NCBI GenBank assembly: GCA_963751795.1
Contig: CAVVVI010000003.1
Location: 324,309-388,308 of the forward strand
Direction: 5' to 3'
DNA: 64,000 nt
From: BOG-908 sp963751795
GTDB taxonomy: Bacteria; Pseudomonadota; Alphaproteobacteria; Acetobacterales; Acetobacteraceae
The position numbers and the translations under genes were made by a program. Shown here piece after piece: positions 1-15,795 of this stretch. Every line of letters begins with the position of its first letter. The stretch's first letter is position 1. Under the pieces are notes generated by a model that was given only the letters and a program-made list of their open reading frames with translations, was not told where the DNA came from and searched no databases.

Positions 1-130
1 TGACCACCAGCCCGTCCGTGTAGACGCTGTCGGGCCAGGCCTCCATCGGGTTGCGCACCAGCTTGCGCAGGGTGCGCAGCGTGCCCAGGAAGTTCGGCGT
101 GATCACGGGATGTTCGGCGGTGGCGCTCAT
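1..130 (-). CDS. N-terminal fragment of a truncated gene, possibly cytochrome P450
   Basis: The window edge cuts this gene, leaving about 43 N-terminal residues beginning MSATAEHPVITPNF. An ATG at 130-128 follows an AGGAG ribosome binding site, so the start is well supported. The segment FLGTLRTLRKLVRNPMEAWP resembles the N-terminus of bacterial cytochrome P450s, where an arginine-rich helix precedes a 'NP.EAWP' turn. No heme-binding region is available, so the assignment is a guess from the N-terminus only. It reads away from the glycosyltransferase gene but on the same strand, 110 bases downstream of it. Confidence 0.4.
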   Translation of the reverse strand, partial: MSATAEHPVITPNFLGTLRTLRKLVRNPMEAWPDSVYTDGLVV

Positions 131-240
131 CTTCGGGTCTCCTGACGATCCGGACCGGATGCCGGCACTGCAAAGTTAACGCCGTTACCTTAACGCTGGT
201 TTCCTTCCGCCGGCAAGGCCCGCCGAACCCGCGCCACCCC

Positions 241-1293
241 TCAGCTCACCACGCGGAGATGCGGCCGCTCGGCTGCACCCAGCCGCGCAAAGCACGCCAG
301 GTAGTCGGCCGCCATGCGCCGCGCCGTGAAGCGCTGCTCGAACCGCCGGCGCACCCCGGCGCGCGACAGCGTCGCCAGGCGATCCACCGCGGCAATGGCG
401 CTGGTCTCGTCCTCCACGATGAAGCCCGTCACGCCGTCCTCGATGATTTCCGGCACCGAGCCGCGGTTGAACGCGATCACCGGCGTTCCGCAGGCCAGCG
501 CCTCGATCATCACCAGGCCGAACGGCTCCGGCCAGTCGATCGGCATCAGGAACCCGACGGCACCCGAAAGGAACGCGCTCTTCTCGGAGTCGCCGATCTC
601 GCCCACCATCTCCACGCCGCCCTCGGCGATCATCGGCTTGATCACCCCGTCGTAATATTCCTGGTCGGCCACATCCACCTTGGCCGCCATCTTCAGCTTT
701 ATGCCGGCGGCACGCGCGATCCGGATGGCGCGGTCCGGCCGCTTCTCCGGCGCGATGCGGCCGAGGAAGGCGAGGTAGGACGGCGTGGTGTCGCGCGGCG
801 TCAGCAGCGTCTCGGGCAGGCCGTGCAGGATGGTAGCCGCGTAATTGGCCTGCGGCAGCGGCCGGCGTTGCGAATTGCTGATCGAGACCACCGGCATCGT
901 GGGAAAGGTGTTGAACACCGGCTGCAGCTCCGGCAGGTCCAGCCGCCCATGCAGCGTGGTCACGAACGGCGTCTTCTGCCGCGAGAACAGGCTGAACGGC
1001 CAGTAATCCATGTGGAAATGCAGCACGTCGAAATCGGCTGCCTGGCGATAGACCAACTCCATCAGCAGCATGTGCGGCGCAATCGGGTCGCGGATGGATT
1101 TGTCCAGCCGCAGCGCGCGTGGCCACACCGGCTGCAGGCGGGCGCTCGTCACGGAGTCGCCGCTGGCGAACAGCGTCACCTCGTGGCCCTGCGCCACCAA
1201 TTCCTCGGTCAGGAACGAGACGACGCGTTCGGTGCCGCCGTACAGCTTGGGCGGGACCGCCTCGTGCAGGGGGGCGATCTGGGCGATACGCAT
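241..1293 (-). CDS. Glycosyltransferase family 4 protein
   Basis: A 350-residue GT-B fold glycosyltransferase. The N-terminus MRIAQIAPL and the glycine-rich loop PKLYGGTERVV (about residues 15-25) are typical of the acceptor domain. The C-terminal donor domain has FLGRIAPEKRPD (about 175-186) and the EPFGLVMIEAL segment (about 256-266), which carries the E-x7-E nucleotide-sugar signature, then GTPVIAF. It should transfer an activated sugar to a lipid, sugar or polymer acceptor in the cytoplasm; the substrate cannot be read from sequence. No signal peptide or membrane segment is seen. It lies alone on the minus strand between rpsU and the truncated gene. Confidence 0.85.
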   Translation of the reverse strand: MRIAQIAPLHEAVPPKLYGGTERVVSFLTEELVAQGHEVTLFASGDSVTSARLQPVWPRALRLDKSIRDPIAPHMLLMELVYRQAADFDVLHFHMDYWPFSLFSRQKTPFVTTLHGRLDLPELQPVFNTFPTMPVVSISNSQRRPLPQANYAATILHGLPETLLTPRDTTPSYLAFLGRIAPEKRPDRAIRIARAAGIKLKMAAKVDVADQEYYDGVIKPMIAEGGVEMVGEIGDSEKSAFLSGAVGFLMPIDWPEPFGLVMIEALACGTPVIAFNRGSVPEIIEDGVTGFIVEDETSAIAAVDRLATLSRAGVRRRFEQRFTARRMAADYLACFARLGAAERPHLRVVS

Positions 1294-1404
1294 GAGGGGG
1301 GTGGAACTCCGCTGCTGGGTGCCGCAAGGGCTGCCGGGTTAACCCGGTCCGGCAACGAAGGTTTCGGCGCCGGCCCGCACCAGGCGGGCCGCAGCCGGCG
1401 CGGC

Positions 1405-1608
1405 CTAGAAGCCTTCGCGCTCCAGCCGCTTGCGCTCCAGCTTGCGCGCGCGGCGCACGGCCTCGGCGGCTTCACGCGCCCGGCGCTCGGAGGGCTTCTC
1501 GAAATGGCGGCGCAGCTTCATCTCGCGGAAGATGCCTTCGCGCTGCATCTTCTTCTTCAGCGCCTTCAGCGCCTGATCGACATTGTTGTCACGGACGAGA
1601 ACCTGCAC
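1405..1608 (-). CDS. rpsU: 30S ribosomal protein S21
   Basis: A 67-residue basic protein beginning MQVLVRDNNVDQALKALKKK, the standard S21 N-terminus, followed by REMKLRRHFEKPSERR and a highly charged Arg/Lys tail. S21 joins the small subunit near the 3' end of 16S rRNA and helps initiation. The start is GTG (1608-1606), chosen because it gives the invariant MQVLVR start. It is divergent from def and coq9; proximity of rpsU to a COQ9-family gene is a known alphaproteobacterial arrangement. The 182 bases between rpsU and def must hold both promoters, but I see no clear consensus boxes there. Confidence 0.95.
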   Translation of the reverse strand: MQVLVRDNNVDQALKALKKKMQREGIFREMKLRRHFEKPSERRAREAAEAVRRARKLERKRLEREGF

Positions 1609-1790
1609 TTGGCCGCCTACTCCTTCATGCCTGTGTGCCCGGCCAGCCCGGGGCGCAAACGCGGCTGATCATCCGGCACGCCGGCCGGCAAGGGCGCGCC
1701 TATAACACACGCCCCAGCCGGCCCCAAGCGGCAAATCGGCGCGCCGGGCCCGCCACTCGCGATGCGCCGCCCGCCGCCTATATGCTGGCC

Positions 1791-2324
1791 ATGGCGCTGC
1801 TCAAGATCGCCCGCATGGGCCACCCGGTATTGCTGCAACGTGCCGAACCGGTGGCCGATACCGGGGCTGCCGCCGTGCGCCGCCTGGCCGCCGACATGAT
1901 CGAGACCATGCTCGACGCCCCCGGCATCGGCCTGGCCGCCCCCCAGGTGCACGTGCCCTGGCGCATGTTCGTCTTCCACCTGCCCGCCGCGCGCAGCGGC
2001 GAGCAGGCGATCGGGCCCCAGGTGGTGATCAACCCCACGCTGGAACTGCTCGGCGACGAGATCGTCCAGCGCATCGAAGGCTGCCTTTCGATCCCCGGCC
2101 TGCGCGCCGCGGTGCCGCGCCACGTCCGCATCCGCTATGCCGGTACCGATTGCGACGGCCAGCCGGTGGGCGGCGAAGTGGGCGGCCTGCACGCCAACGT
2201 GGTCCAGCACGAATACGACCACCTGGACGGCGTGCTCTACCCGATGCGCATCACCGATTTCAGCCAGTTCGGCTTTCTCGAAGAACTGGCCCGCCTGCCC
2301 CCCGAACAGGAGAAAGCCGCATGA
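1791..2324 (+). CDS. def: Peptide deformylase
   Basis: Removes the formyl group from the N-terminal methionine of nascent proteins. All three metalloenzyme motifs are present: motif 1 GIGLAAPQV, motif 2 EGCLSIPG (the Cys is a metal ligand) and motif 3 QHEYDHLDG (the HExxH-type helix). From ATG 1791 the product is 177 residues (MALLKIARMGHPVL...), a usual length; an ATG at 1782 is an alternative, and the longer open frame upstream has no homology-like character. The stop overlaps the ATG of the COQ9-family gene (ATGA), so the two are translationally coupled. It may be one of several deformylases in the genome. Confidence 0.93.
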   Translation: MALLKIARMGHPVLLQRAEPVADTGAAAVRRLAADMIETMLDAPGIGLAAPQVHVPWRMFVFHLPAARSGEQAIGPQVVINPTLELLGDEIVQRIEGCLSIPGLRAAVPRHVRIRYAGTDCDGQPVGGEVGGLHANVVQHEYDHLDGVLYPMRITDFSQFGFLEELARLPPEQEKAA

Positions 2325-2887
2325 GCGAGCCCGCCACCCGCGACCAGGCGCGCGACGAGGCCATCCGTGCCCTGCTGCCGCTGGCCGCCACACAGGGCTG
2401 GACCATGGCGGCACTCCGCAGCGCCGCGGGCCCGCAAGCCGACCTGCTGTTCCCTGGGGGCCAAAGCGAGCTGGTCGAAGCCTATATCGACCTCGCCGAC
2501 CGCGAGATGGCCGAGGCAGCCGCCGAACTGATCGCCAACGAGAAACTCTCCCGCCGCGTGCGCACCCTGATCGCCACCCGGCTGCAGCAGGCCGAACCGC
2601 ACAAGGCCGCCGTCCGCCGCGCCGCCACCGTGCTGGCGCGCCCGGGCAACGCGCTGCTCGCCGCACGCTGCACCGCCCGCACCGTGGACACGATCTGGGC
2701 CGCCGCCGGCGATACCAGCGCCGATTTCAGCTGGTACACCAAGCGCGCCATCCTCGCCTCGGTCTACACCGCCACGCTGTTCTTCTGGCTCGGCGGCAAC
2801 GAACTCGAACCCACGCTCGCCTTCCTGGATCGCCGGCTGGCCGGTGTGGCCCGGCTGGGCAAGCTGCGCGCACGGCTCGCGGGCTGA
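2321..2887 (+). CDS. COQ9 family protein, ubiquinone biosynthesis accessory factor
   Basis: A 188-residue protein of the COQ9 family (the rpsU-divergently transcribed family). It has a TetR-like helical N-terminus, then the segments DTIWAAAGDTSADFSWYTKR and ASVYTATLFFWL, which match the conserved COQ9 C-terminus; its hydrophobic helix binds lipid and membrane. COQ9 presents quinone intermediates to the COQ7 hydroxylase in ubiquinone synthesis. The ATG overlaps the def stop. The nearby divergent rpsU supports the call. It implies an aerobic, ubiquinone-using cell. Confidence 0.9.
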   Translation: MSEPATRDQARDEAIRALLPLAATQGWTMAALRSAAGPQADLLFPGGQSELVEAYIDLADREMAEAAAELIANEKLSRRVRTLIATRLQQAEPHKAAVRRAATVLARPGNALLAARCTARTVDTIWAAAGDTSADFSWYTKRAILASVYTATLFFWLGGNELEPTLAFLDRRLAGVARLGKLRARLAG

Positions 2888-2949
2888 GACTCGTTGCAAC
2901 CGGCGTTCGAGCCTCGCGTTGCATCCTCACCAGCAAAGGACCTCACACG

Positions 2950-3027
2950 ATGCGCGGCGCGCTGCTCTGGTTTCTTGGCATCCCGATCCCGGTAATTATC
3001 CTGCTCTATCTGTTTCATGTGATTTGA
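2950..3027 (+). CDS. 25-residue single-pass membrane peptide
   Basis: A tiny reading frame, MRGALLWFLGIPIPVIILLY then LFHVI, that is almost entirely one hydrophobic helix with a central GIPIP kink. It has its own ribosome binding site (AAAGGA, about 8 bases before the ATG) and lies 62 bases after the COQ9-family gene on the same strand, so co-transcription is likely. I believe similar 'GIPIP' micro-proteins occur in other proteobacteria, but I know no function. A palindromic repeat element begins about 15 bases after its stop. Confidence 0.6.
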   Translation: MRGALLWFLGIPIPVIILLYLFHVI

Positions 3028-3043
3028 CGCTTGGCAGGCAAGG

Positions 3044-3130
3044 CAAGGGGCTTTGCCCCTTGACCCCATCAAAGGCGCGCCTTTGAAATCCCTTTCCTAG
3101 GAATTGGGGATCCAGGGGCAGCGCCCCTGG
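3044..3130. repeat. Twin-palindrome GC-rich repeat element, short copy
   Basis: Two imperfect inverted copies of a roughly 24-base unit bound a short core. The left unit (3044-3067) starts with a 19-base palindrome, CAAGGGGCTTTGCCCCTTG, then ACCCC. The right unit (3106-3130) holds CCAGGGGCAGCGCCCCTGG. The core contains a perfect 18-base palindrome at 3069-3086 (TCAAAGGCGCGCCTTTGA) and TTCCTAGGAA at 3094-3103. A second, longer copy lies at 15370-15751. Each unit would fold as a hairpin in DNA or RNA, like REP/MITE-type repeats. Confidence 0.75.
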
Positions 3131-3182
3131 CCGTCAACTGCCGAATCGCGCTAATCAGGCGCCGCACTCCGGAGGCGCCGTC

Positions 3183-4142
3183 GTGACCTGCCTGCGCATC
3201 CTGGCGCTCTGCCTGCTGTTCCTGCCGCGCCTGGCGCATGCCGCCGGCCTGGCCTTCGTCATCAACAGCAACGATGCCAGCCTCAGCCTGCTCGACGTGC
3301 AGAGCCACAAGGAACTGCGCCGCATCCCCATGCTGCGCGAGCCGCACCACATGGCGCTCACCCCCGACCACCGCTCGCTGGTAGTGGGCGACACCGCCGG
3401 CAACACACTGTTCTTCCTCGACCCGCTCACCGGCGCCGTGCAGCGCCACGTCACCATCAGCGACCCCTACCAGCTGCAATACAGCCCCGATGGCCGCTAC
3501 CTCACCATCGCCGGCCTGGCCCGCGCGCAGATCGACATCTACGACGCCGCCACGCTCACCCTGCTGCACCGCATCCCCGCCCGCAGCCTGCCCAGCCACA
3601 TGAATTACGCGCCCGACAGCAGCGTGGTGTTCGTCAGCCTGCAAAGCACCGACCGGCTGATCGCCATCGAGACCGCGTCCGGCCGCGTGCTGTGGAACAC
3701 CAAGGTGGGCCGCACCTCGGCCGGCGTGCTGTGGGATCGCGGTCACCTGCTGGTCGGCATCATGGGCGAGGCCCATTTCGCCGTGGTCGATCCGGTGGAC
3801 GGCCATGTGGAACGCACGGTGCCCACCGGCCGCGGCGCCCACACCATGTTCGTCACCCACGACAGCAAGCTGATCTACGCCACCAACCGCGTGGACGGCA
3901 CGGTCACCGTCATCGACCCGGTCAGCCTGGCCGTGCTGCGCACCATCAACGTTCCGGGCGGCCCGGACGACATGGATTTCGCCCCCGACGGCAAGATCTG
4001 GGCAACCCTGCGCTTCGCCCAGTCCGTCGCGGTGTTCGACCCGGCCGACGGCCGTATCGAGCGCATCCCGGTCGGCCGCTCACCGCACGGCATCTGGCTG
4101 AACACGCACGACTCGTTCCCGCAGGTAGTCGGCGCCAAGTAG
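3183..4142 (+). CDS. Exported YVTN-type beta-propeller repeat protein
   Basis: A 319-residue protein with a signal peptide (MTCLRILALCLLFLPRLAHA, cut after AHA) and about six repeats of a 40-45 residue YncE/YVTN beta-propeller blade, recognisable by D-x-TG-x-V-type turns such as DPLTGAVQRHV, DPVDGHVERTVPTG and DPVSLAVLRTINV. The C-terminus RSPHGIWLNT closes the propeller. Such periplasmic propellers are often linked to alcohol- or metal-dependent dehydrogenase systems, but nothing here shows a partner. GTG start (3183). It occupies the place upstream of rplK where secE-nusG often lie. Confidence 0.8.
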   Translation: MTCLRILALCLLFLPRLAHAAGLAFVINSNDASLSLLDVQSHKELRRIPMLREPHHMALTPDHRSLVVGDTAGNTLFFLDPLTGAVQRHVTISDPYQLQYSPDGRYLTIAGLARAQIDIYDAATLTLLHRIPARSLPSHMNYAPDSSVVFVSLQSTDRLIAIETASGRVLWNTKVGRTSAGVLWDRGHLLVGIMGEAHFAVVDPVDGHVERTVPTGRGAHTMFVTHDSKLIYATNRVDGTVTVIDPVSLAVLRTINVPGGPDDMDFAPDGKIWATLRFAQSVAVFDPADGRIERIPVGRSPHGIWLNTHDSFPQVVGAK

Positions 4143-4173
4143 GGCATCGCCGCGCCGCGGCCACGGCCAGCGC

Positions 4174-4203
4174 TTGACAGCCCAGGCCCGGGTGGCCTAG
4201 GCA
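4174..4203 (+). promoter_or_regulatory. Candidate sigma70 promoter for rplK operon
   Basis: TTGACA at 4174-4179 is followed after 18 bases by TAGGCA at 4198-4203, lying 113 bases before the rplK ATG. The -35 is a perfect consensus and the -10 a fair one. It is the best promoter-like pair in the gap between the propeller gene and rplK. Confidence 0.5.
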
Positions 4204-4315
4204 CGCCCCTCATTTGGAACGCGGGAGACTGAGGACGCCGAACGGCCCACGCCGTCGGCCCCGAATGTCGTTTGCACCGCGGTCCGGCCCTGCTGCGAAG
4301 GAGCCTGGATAGGCT

Positions 4316-4750
4316 ATGGCAAAGAAGATCGTCGGCTACGTCAAGCTGCAGATACCGGCCGGCAAGGCCAACCCGTCGCCGCCGGTGGGCCCCGCCCTCG
4401 GCCAGCGCGGCCTCAACATCATGCAGTTCTGCAAGGAATTCAACGCGCGCACGCAGGGCATGGAGCCGGGCATGCCCGTCCCCGTGGTCATCACCGCGTT
4501 CGGAGACCGCACGTTCAGCTTCATCACGAAGACGCCGCCCAACACCTACTTCATCAAGAAGGCGGCGGGCGTCACGGCCGGCAGCACCACGCCGGGCAAG
4601 GGTGCGACCGTCGGCCGCGTGACGATGACGCAGCTGCGCGAGATCGCGGCCATCAAGATGGTCGATATGAACGCCGGCGACGTGGAAAAGGCGGTCAAGA
4701 TGCTGGCAGGCTCGGCCCGTTCGATGGGCCTTTCGGTGGTGGAGGGCTGA
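4316..4750 (+). CDS. rplK: 50S ribosomal protein L11
   Basis: A 144-residue L11. The N-terminal segment KLQIPAGKANPSPPVGPALG and the central MPVPVVITAFGDRTFSFITK are diagnostic. The C-terminal domain (from about residue 75) binds the GTPase-associated centre of 23S rRNA, where elongation factors and the stringent factor act. First gene of the L11 operon; an AGGAG lies about 12 bases before the ATG. rplA follows after 4 bases. No secE or nusG precedes it. Confidence 0.98.
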   Translation: MAKKIVGYVKLQIPAGKANPSPPVGPALGQRGLNIMQFCKEFNARTQGMEPGMPVPVVITAFGDRTFSFITKTPPNTYFIKKAAGVTAGSTTPGKGATVGRVTMTQLREIAAIKMVDMNAGDVEKAVKMLAGSARSMGLSVVEG

Positions 4751-4754
4751 GATC

Positions 4755-5447
4755 ATGGCACATAACAAGCGCCTGGCCGCCGCCGCCGCCACCATCGACC
4801 GCAGCAAGAACTACGCGCTCGACGAGGCTCTCGGCATCGTCAAGACGAACGCCCGCGCCAAGTTCGACGAGACGGTCGAGATCTCCATGCGCCTCGGCAT
4901 CGATCCGCGCCACGCCGACCAGATGGTCCGCGGCCTGATCAGCCTGCCCAACGGCACCGGCAAGACGGTCCGCATCGGCGTCTTCGCCCGCGGCCCGAAA
5001 GCCGAGGAAGCGCTGGCCGCCGGCGCCGACGTGGTTGGCGCCGACGACCTGGCCGAAAAGGTGCAGGCCGGCGAGATCGCCTTCGACCGCTGCATCGCCA
5101 CGCCCGACATGATGGGCCTGGTGGGCCGGCTGGGTAAGATCCTCGGCCCGCGCGGCCTGATGCCCAACCCGAAGCTCGGCACGGTCACCATGGACGTGAA
5201 GGGTGCCGTCTCGGCCGCCCGTGCCGGCCAGGTGGAGTTCCGCGCCGAGAAGGCCGGCATCGTGCATGCCGGTATCGGCAAGGCGAGCTTCGAGAGCGAC
5301 AAGCTGCTGGAGAACATCCGCGCTTTCGTCGATGCCATCCAGAAGGCCAAGCCGACCGGCGCCAAGGGCACCTACCTGCAGAAGGTCTCGCTCAGCTCCT
5401 CGATGGGCCCCGGCATCCGGGTGGACGTGGCCAGCCTGGCCGGCTGA
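4755..5447 (+). CDS. rplA: 50S ribosomal protein L1
   Basis: A 230-residue L1, which forms the mobile stalk that guides deacylated tRNA out of the E site. Typical features are the N-terminal Ala-rich helix, VEISMRLGIDPRHADQMVRG, the MGLVGRLGKILGPRGLMPNP core (about residues 117-136) and the C-terminal YLQKVSLSSSMGPGIRVD. L1 commonly represses its own L11-L1 mRNA by mimicry of its rRNA site. It is separated from rplJ by a 265-base structured leader. Confidence 0.98.
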   Translation: MAHNKRLAAAAATIDRSKNYALDEALGIVKTNARAKFDETVEISMRLGIDPRHADQMVRGLISLPNGTGKTVRIGVFARGPKAEEALAAGADVVGADDLAEKVQAGEIAFDRCIATPDMMGLVGRLGKILGPRGLMPNPKLGTVTMDVKGAVSAARAGQVEFRAEKAGIVHAGIGKASFESDKLLENIRAFVDAIQKAKPTGAKGTYLQKVSLSSSMGPGIRVDVASLAG

Positions 5448-5712
5448 ACAGAATACACATCCGCCGCAAGGCGGGCGTGGGCAGGGGTGCGCCAGCGTGC
5501 CCCGAACCTGTCCAAGACCGCACGCTGCCGCAAGGCATTAATGGGCCCGCAAGGTCCGCGCGTGGGAGACGGGAGATGCCCGATGCCGCAAGGCGTTTGG
5601 TGGTTCCGGCTTGCTTTGAGGACAGGCGAACCGGGCCGGATGGCAACATCCGGCCTCGAGGGAAACCCGGCCCGGGGCGGTACGCCGCCGCGGGCCAGAA
5701 AGGAGACGGAGT
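5448..5712 (+). promoter_or_regulatory. Structured L10-type mRNA leader before rplJ
   Basis: The 265 bases between rplA and rplJ have the position of the L10 leader, where the L10-(L12)4 complex binds and represses rplJ-rplL translation. I see a series of hairpins with the same GCAA tetraloop: 5461-5474 (5-base stem), 5526-5537 (4), 5584-5595 (4, one wobble pair) and 5635-5654 (a perfect 8-base stem). A GC-rich stem around 5668-5696 lies just before the ribosome binding site AAAGGAG. The regulatory role is inferred from the family. Confidence 0.55.
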
Positions 5713-6237
5713 TTGGACCGTACGGAGAAGCGGGAGTTCGTCTCGTCGCTCGCGGCCGTCTTCGCAGAAACGTCGATGGTCGTGGTCACCCAGAACAAGG
5801 GGATGACCGTGGCCGAAGTGACCGATCTGCGTCAACGGATGCGGGCAGCGGGTGCGCACTTCAAGGTCGCGAAGAACCGGCTGGCCATCCTCGCCCTGGA
5901 TGGGACCCGATTCGACGGCATTGCGCCGATGCTCAAGGGACCGACCGCGCTGGCTTGGGCGCGCGATCCCGTGGCTGTCAGCAAGGTGTGCGTCGAGTTC
6001 GCCAAGACGAACGAGAAACTGGTGCTCATCGGTGGCGCCCTCGGCAAGCAGACGCTCGATGCGTCTGGTGTCAAGGCGCTCTCCGAGCTGCCGTCGCTCG
6101 ATGCGCTGCGTGCCGGCCTGCTGGGGATGATCCAAACCCCGGCAACCCGCATCGCCGGCGTGGTCGCAGCCCCGGCCGCCCAGTTGGCGCGCGTTTTGGC
6201 GGCCTACGCCAAGAAGGACGAGGCTGAAGCAGCCTGA
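5713..6237 (+). CDS. rplJ: 50S ribosomal protein L10
   Basis: A 174-residue L10, anchor of the L7/L12 stalk. It begins MDRTEKREFVSSLAAVF from a TTG start at 5713, preceded by AAAGGAG; no ATG or GTG would give the conserved MDRTEK start. The RNA-binding N-terminal domain includes MRAAGAHFKVAKNRLA, and the C-terminal helix (about residues 140-170, LARVLAAYAKKDEAE) is the L7/L12 docking site. A rare start codon on a highly expressed gene fits translational control by the leader. Confidence 0.97.
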   Translation: MDRTEKREFVSSLAAVFAETSMVVVTQNKGMTVAEVTDLRQRMRAAGAHFKVAKNRLAILALDGTRFDGIAPMLKGPTALAWARDPVAVSKVCVEFAKTNEKLVLIGGALGKQTLDASGVKALSELPSLDALRAGLLGMIQTPATRIAGVVAAPAAQLARVLAAYAKKDEAEAA

Positions 6238-6302
6238 CACGAAGGCAGGGCCGGCCCCGGCCTTGCATGGAACCCCCACAACGCTAACTAAGGACATGAA
6301 GA

Positions 6303-6683
6303 ATGGCTGATCTGACCAAGCTGGTGGACGACCTGTCCGCCCTGACCGTGCTGGAAGCCGCTGAGCTTTCCAAGATGCTCGAAGAGAAGTGGGGCGTCTC
6401 CGCCGCCGCTCCGGTGGCCGTGGCCGCCGCCCCGGCCGGCGGTGGCGCTGCCGCCGCCCCGGTGGAAGAGCAGACCGAGTTCACCGTGATCCTCGCCAAG
6501 GCCGGCGACAAGAAGATCAACGTTATCAAGGAAATCCGCACGATCACCGGGCTCGGGCTAAAGGAAGCCAAGGACCTGGTCGAAGGCGCGCCCAAGACGG
6601 TGAAGGAAGCCGTCAACAAGGACGAGGCCGAGAAGATCAAGAAGGTGCTGGAAGAGCAGGGCGCATCTGTCGAGATCAAGTAG
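6303..6683 (+). CDS. rplL: 50S ribosomal protein L7/L12
   Basis: A 126-residue acidic stalk protein that recruits translation GTPases. The N-terminal dimerisation helices (LTKLVDDLSALTVLEAAELS) are followed by an Ala/Gly/Pro-rich hinge (about residues 35-56) and the globular C-terminal domain with KKINVIKEIRTITGLGLKEA. It lies 65 bases after rplJ. The next gene, rpoB, begins 181 bases downstream beyond a hairpin region. Confidence 0.98.
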   Translation: MADLTKLVDDLSALTVLEAAELSKMLEEKWGVSAAAPVAVAAAPAGGGAAAAPVEEQTEFTVILAKAGDKKINVIKEIRTITGLGLKEAKDLVEGAPKTVKEAVNKDEAEKIKKVLEEQGASVEIK

Positions 6684-6740
6684 TGCAGAACGCCGGCACG
6701 CTGCCCTCCAAGGCGGCTTGCCGGTACTGAGGTGACGATC

Positions 6741-6775
6741 GGGTGGGAACCGCTAGGTTCCCGCCCTTTCGGGCG
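6741..6775 (+). promoter_or_regulatory. Alternative hairpins in the rplL-rpoB gap, possible attenuator
   Basis: GGGTGGGAACC (6741-6751), loop GCTA, then GGTTCCCGCCC (6756-6766) form an 11-base stem with one wobble pair, followed by TTTC. A second hairpin, CGCCC-TTTC-GGGCG (6762-6775), uses the 3' half of the first stem, so the two cannot form together. In enterobacteria an attenuator in this gap lowers rpoBC transcription relative to rplJL. The same role here is inferred. Confidence 0.45.
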
Positions 6776-6864
6776 TGGCTGAACCGGACGGCCCCGGGCG
6801 TGGTGGCCGAATGTGTATCGGGATGCGGCTTGGCCGCGTCTCCAGGGATAGGGCAGGGGATCTG

Positions 6865-11037
<4,173 letters not shown>

Positions 11038-11040
11038 GGG

Positions 11041-11150
11041 AAGTCCTTCTTTTTTAAAAAAAGAAGCAAAAAACTTTTGTTTGTGCTGTCGCGGACTAAC
11101 GAGACAAAAGTTTTTTGCGTCCTTTTTTTCAAAAAAGGACCGCTTGCCTT
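11041..11150. repeat. AT-rich inverted-repeat element, copy A (rpoB/rpoC gap)
   Basis: This copy lies in a window that is otherwise very GC-rich. Parts in order: hairpin CTTC-T6/A7-GAAG (11046-11066); the 13-base arm CAAAAAACTTTTG (11067-11079); a 25-base spacer containing CTGTCG; the exact inverse arm CAAAAGTTTTTTG (11105-11117); and hairpin GTCC-T7-C-A6-GGAC (11119-11140), flanked by CGCTTGCC. It almost fills the 135-base gap between the rpoB stop and the rpoC start. It has the same orientation as the rpoA/rplQ copy. Confidence 0.85.
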
Positions 11151-11172
11151 CCTTTTCTAAAAGGCTCGTCAA

Positions 11173-15333
<4,161 letters not shown>

Positions 15334-15369
15334 CGGGCAGGGGACAAGGCAAGGGGCAGGGGGACAAGG

Positions 15370-15751
15370 CAAGGGGCTCGGCCCCTTGACCCCGCTGGGG
15401 CCAGTCGGCCCCAGGCCCCTCTCTCCGCCGGGTTGTGAGGTCCACGGTCGTACACCACCGGCTCATGTCGGCGTCGCTATCCTGCTGCCAACTCTGCAGC
15501 TTACTGCTTTGGCCATTTGAACAGGCCGTCACGTGGATGGGTGAGAGAACACTCTCCGGTTCCCTTCCATTCATCATTCAAAATCCAACGTCTCTCAGGA
15601 ACCGCGAGTCCGCATCAGCGGATAACCTCGGCTCCACCGGCTGATTCAACTTTCGCTAGTGAGGTTCAGCCGGTTGGTTCATTGGAATCACGCGTAGGAA
15701 CAAGTCCTAAGGACGACCGTCCTTAGCGGGGTCCAGGGGCAGAGCCCCTGG
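15370..15751. repeat. Twin-palindrome GC-rich repeat element, long copy
   Basis: The left unit (15370-15393) is the palindrome CAAGGGGCTCGGCCCCTTG plus ACCCC. The right unit (15728-15751) is GGGG then TCCAGGGGCAGAGCCCCTGG. The left unit read in reverse complement matches the right at 21 of 24 bases, so they act as terminal inverted repeats. The same pair at 3044-3130 encloses about 40 bases; here it encloses about 335 bases of non-coding, lower-GC DNA. Confidence 0.65.
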
Positions 15752-15795
15752 CCTTACCCCAACCCCCAACACAACCCTCCCACCCGCTTTCCACC

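Noticed and set aside
11041..11150. Ordinary rho-independent terminator for rpoB
   Set aside because: The element has two different hairpins plus long inverse arms, recurs in two other operon gaps in both orientations, and is followed by a gene that must be co-expressed.
15420..15700. Small open frames in the rpoC-rpsL gap (for example 15435-15644)
   Set aside because: No ribosome binding site, no family resemblance, and overlapping frames of similar length on both strands.
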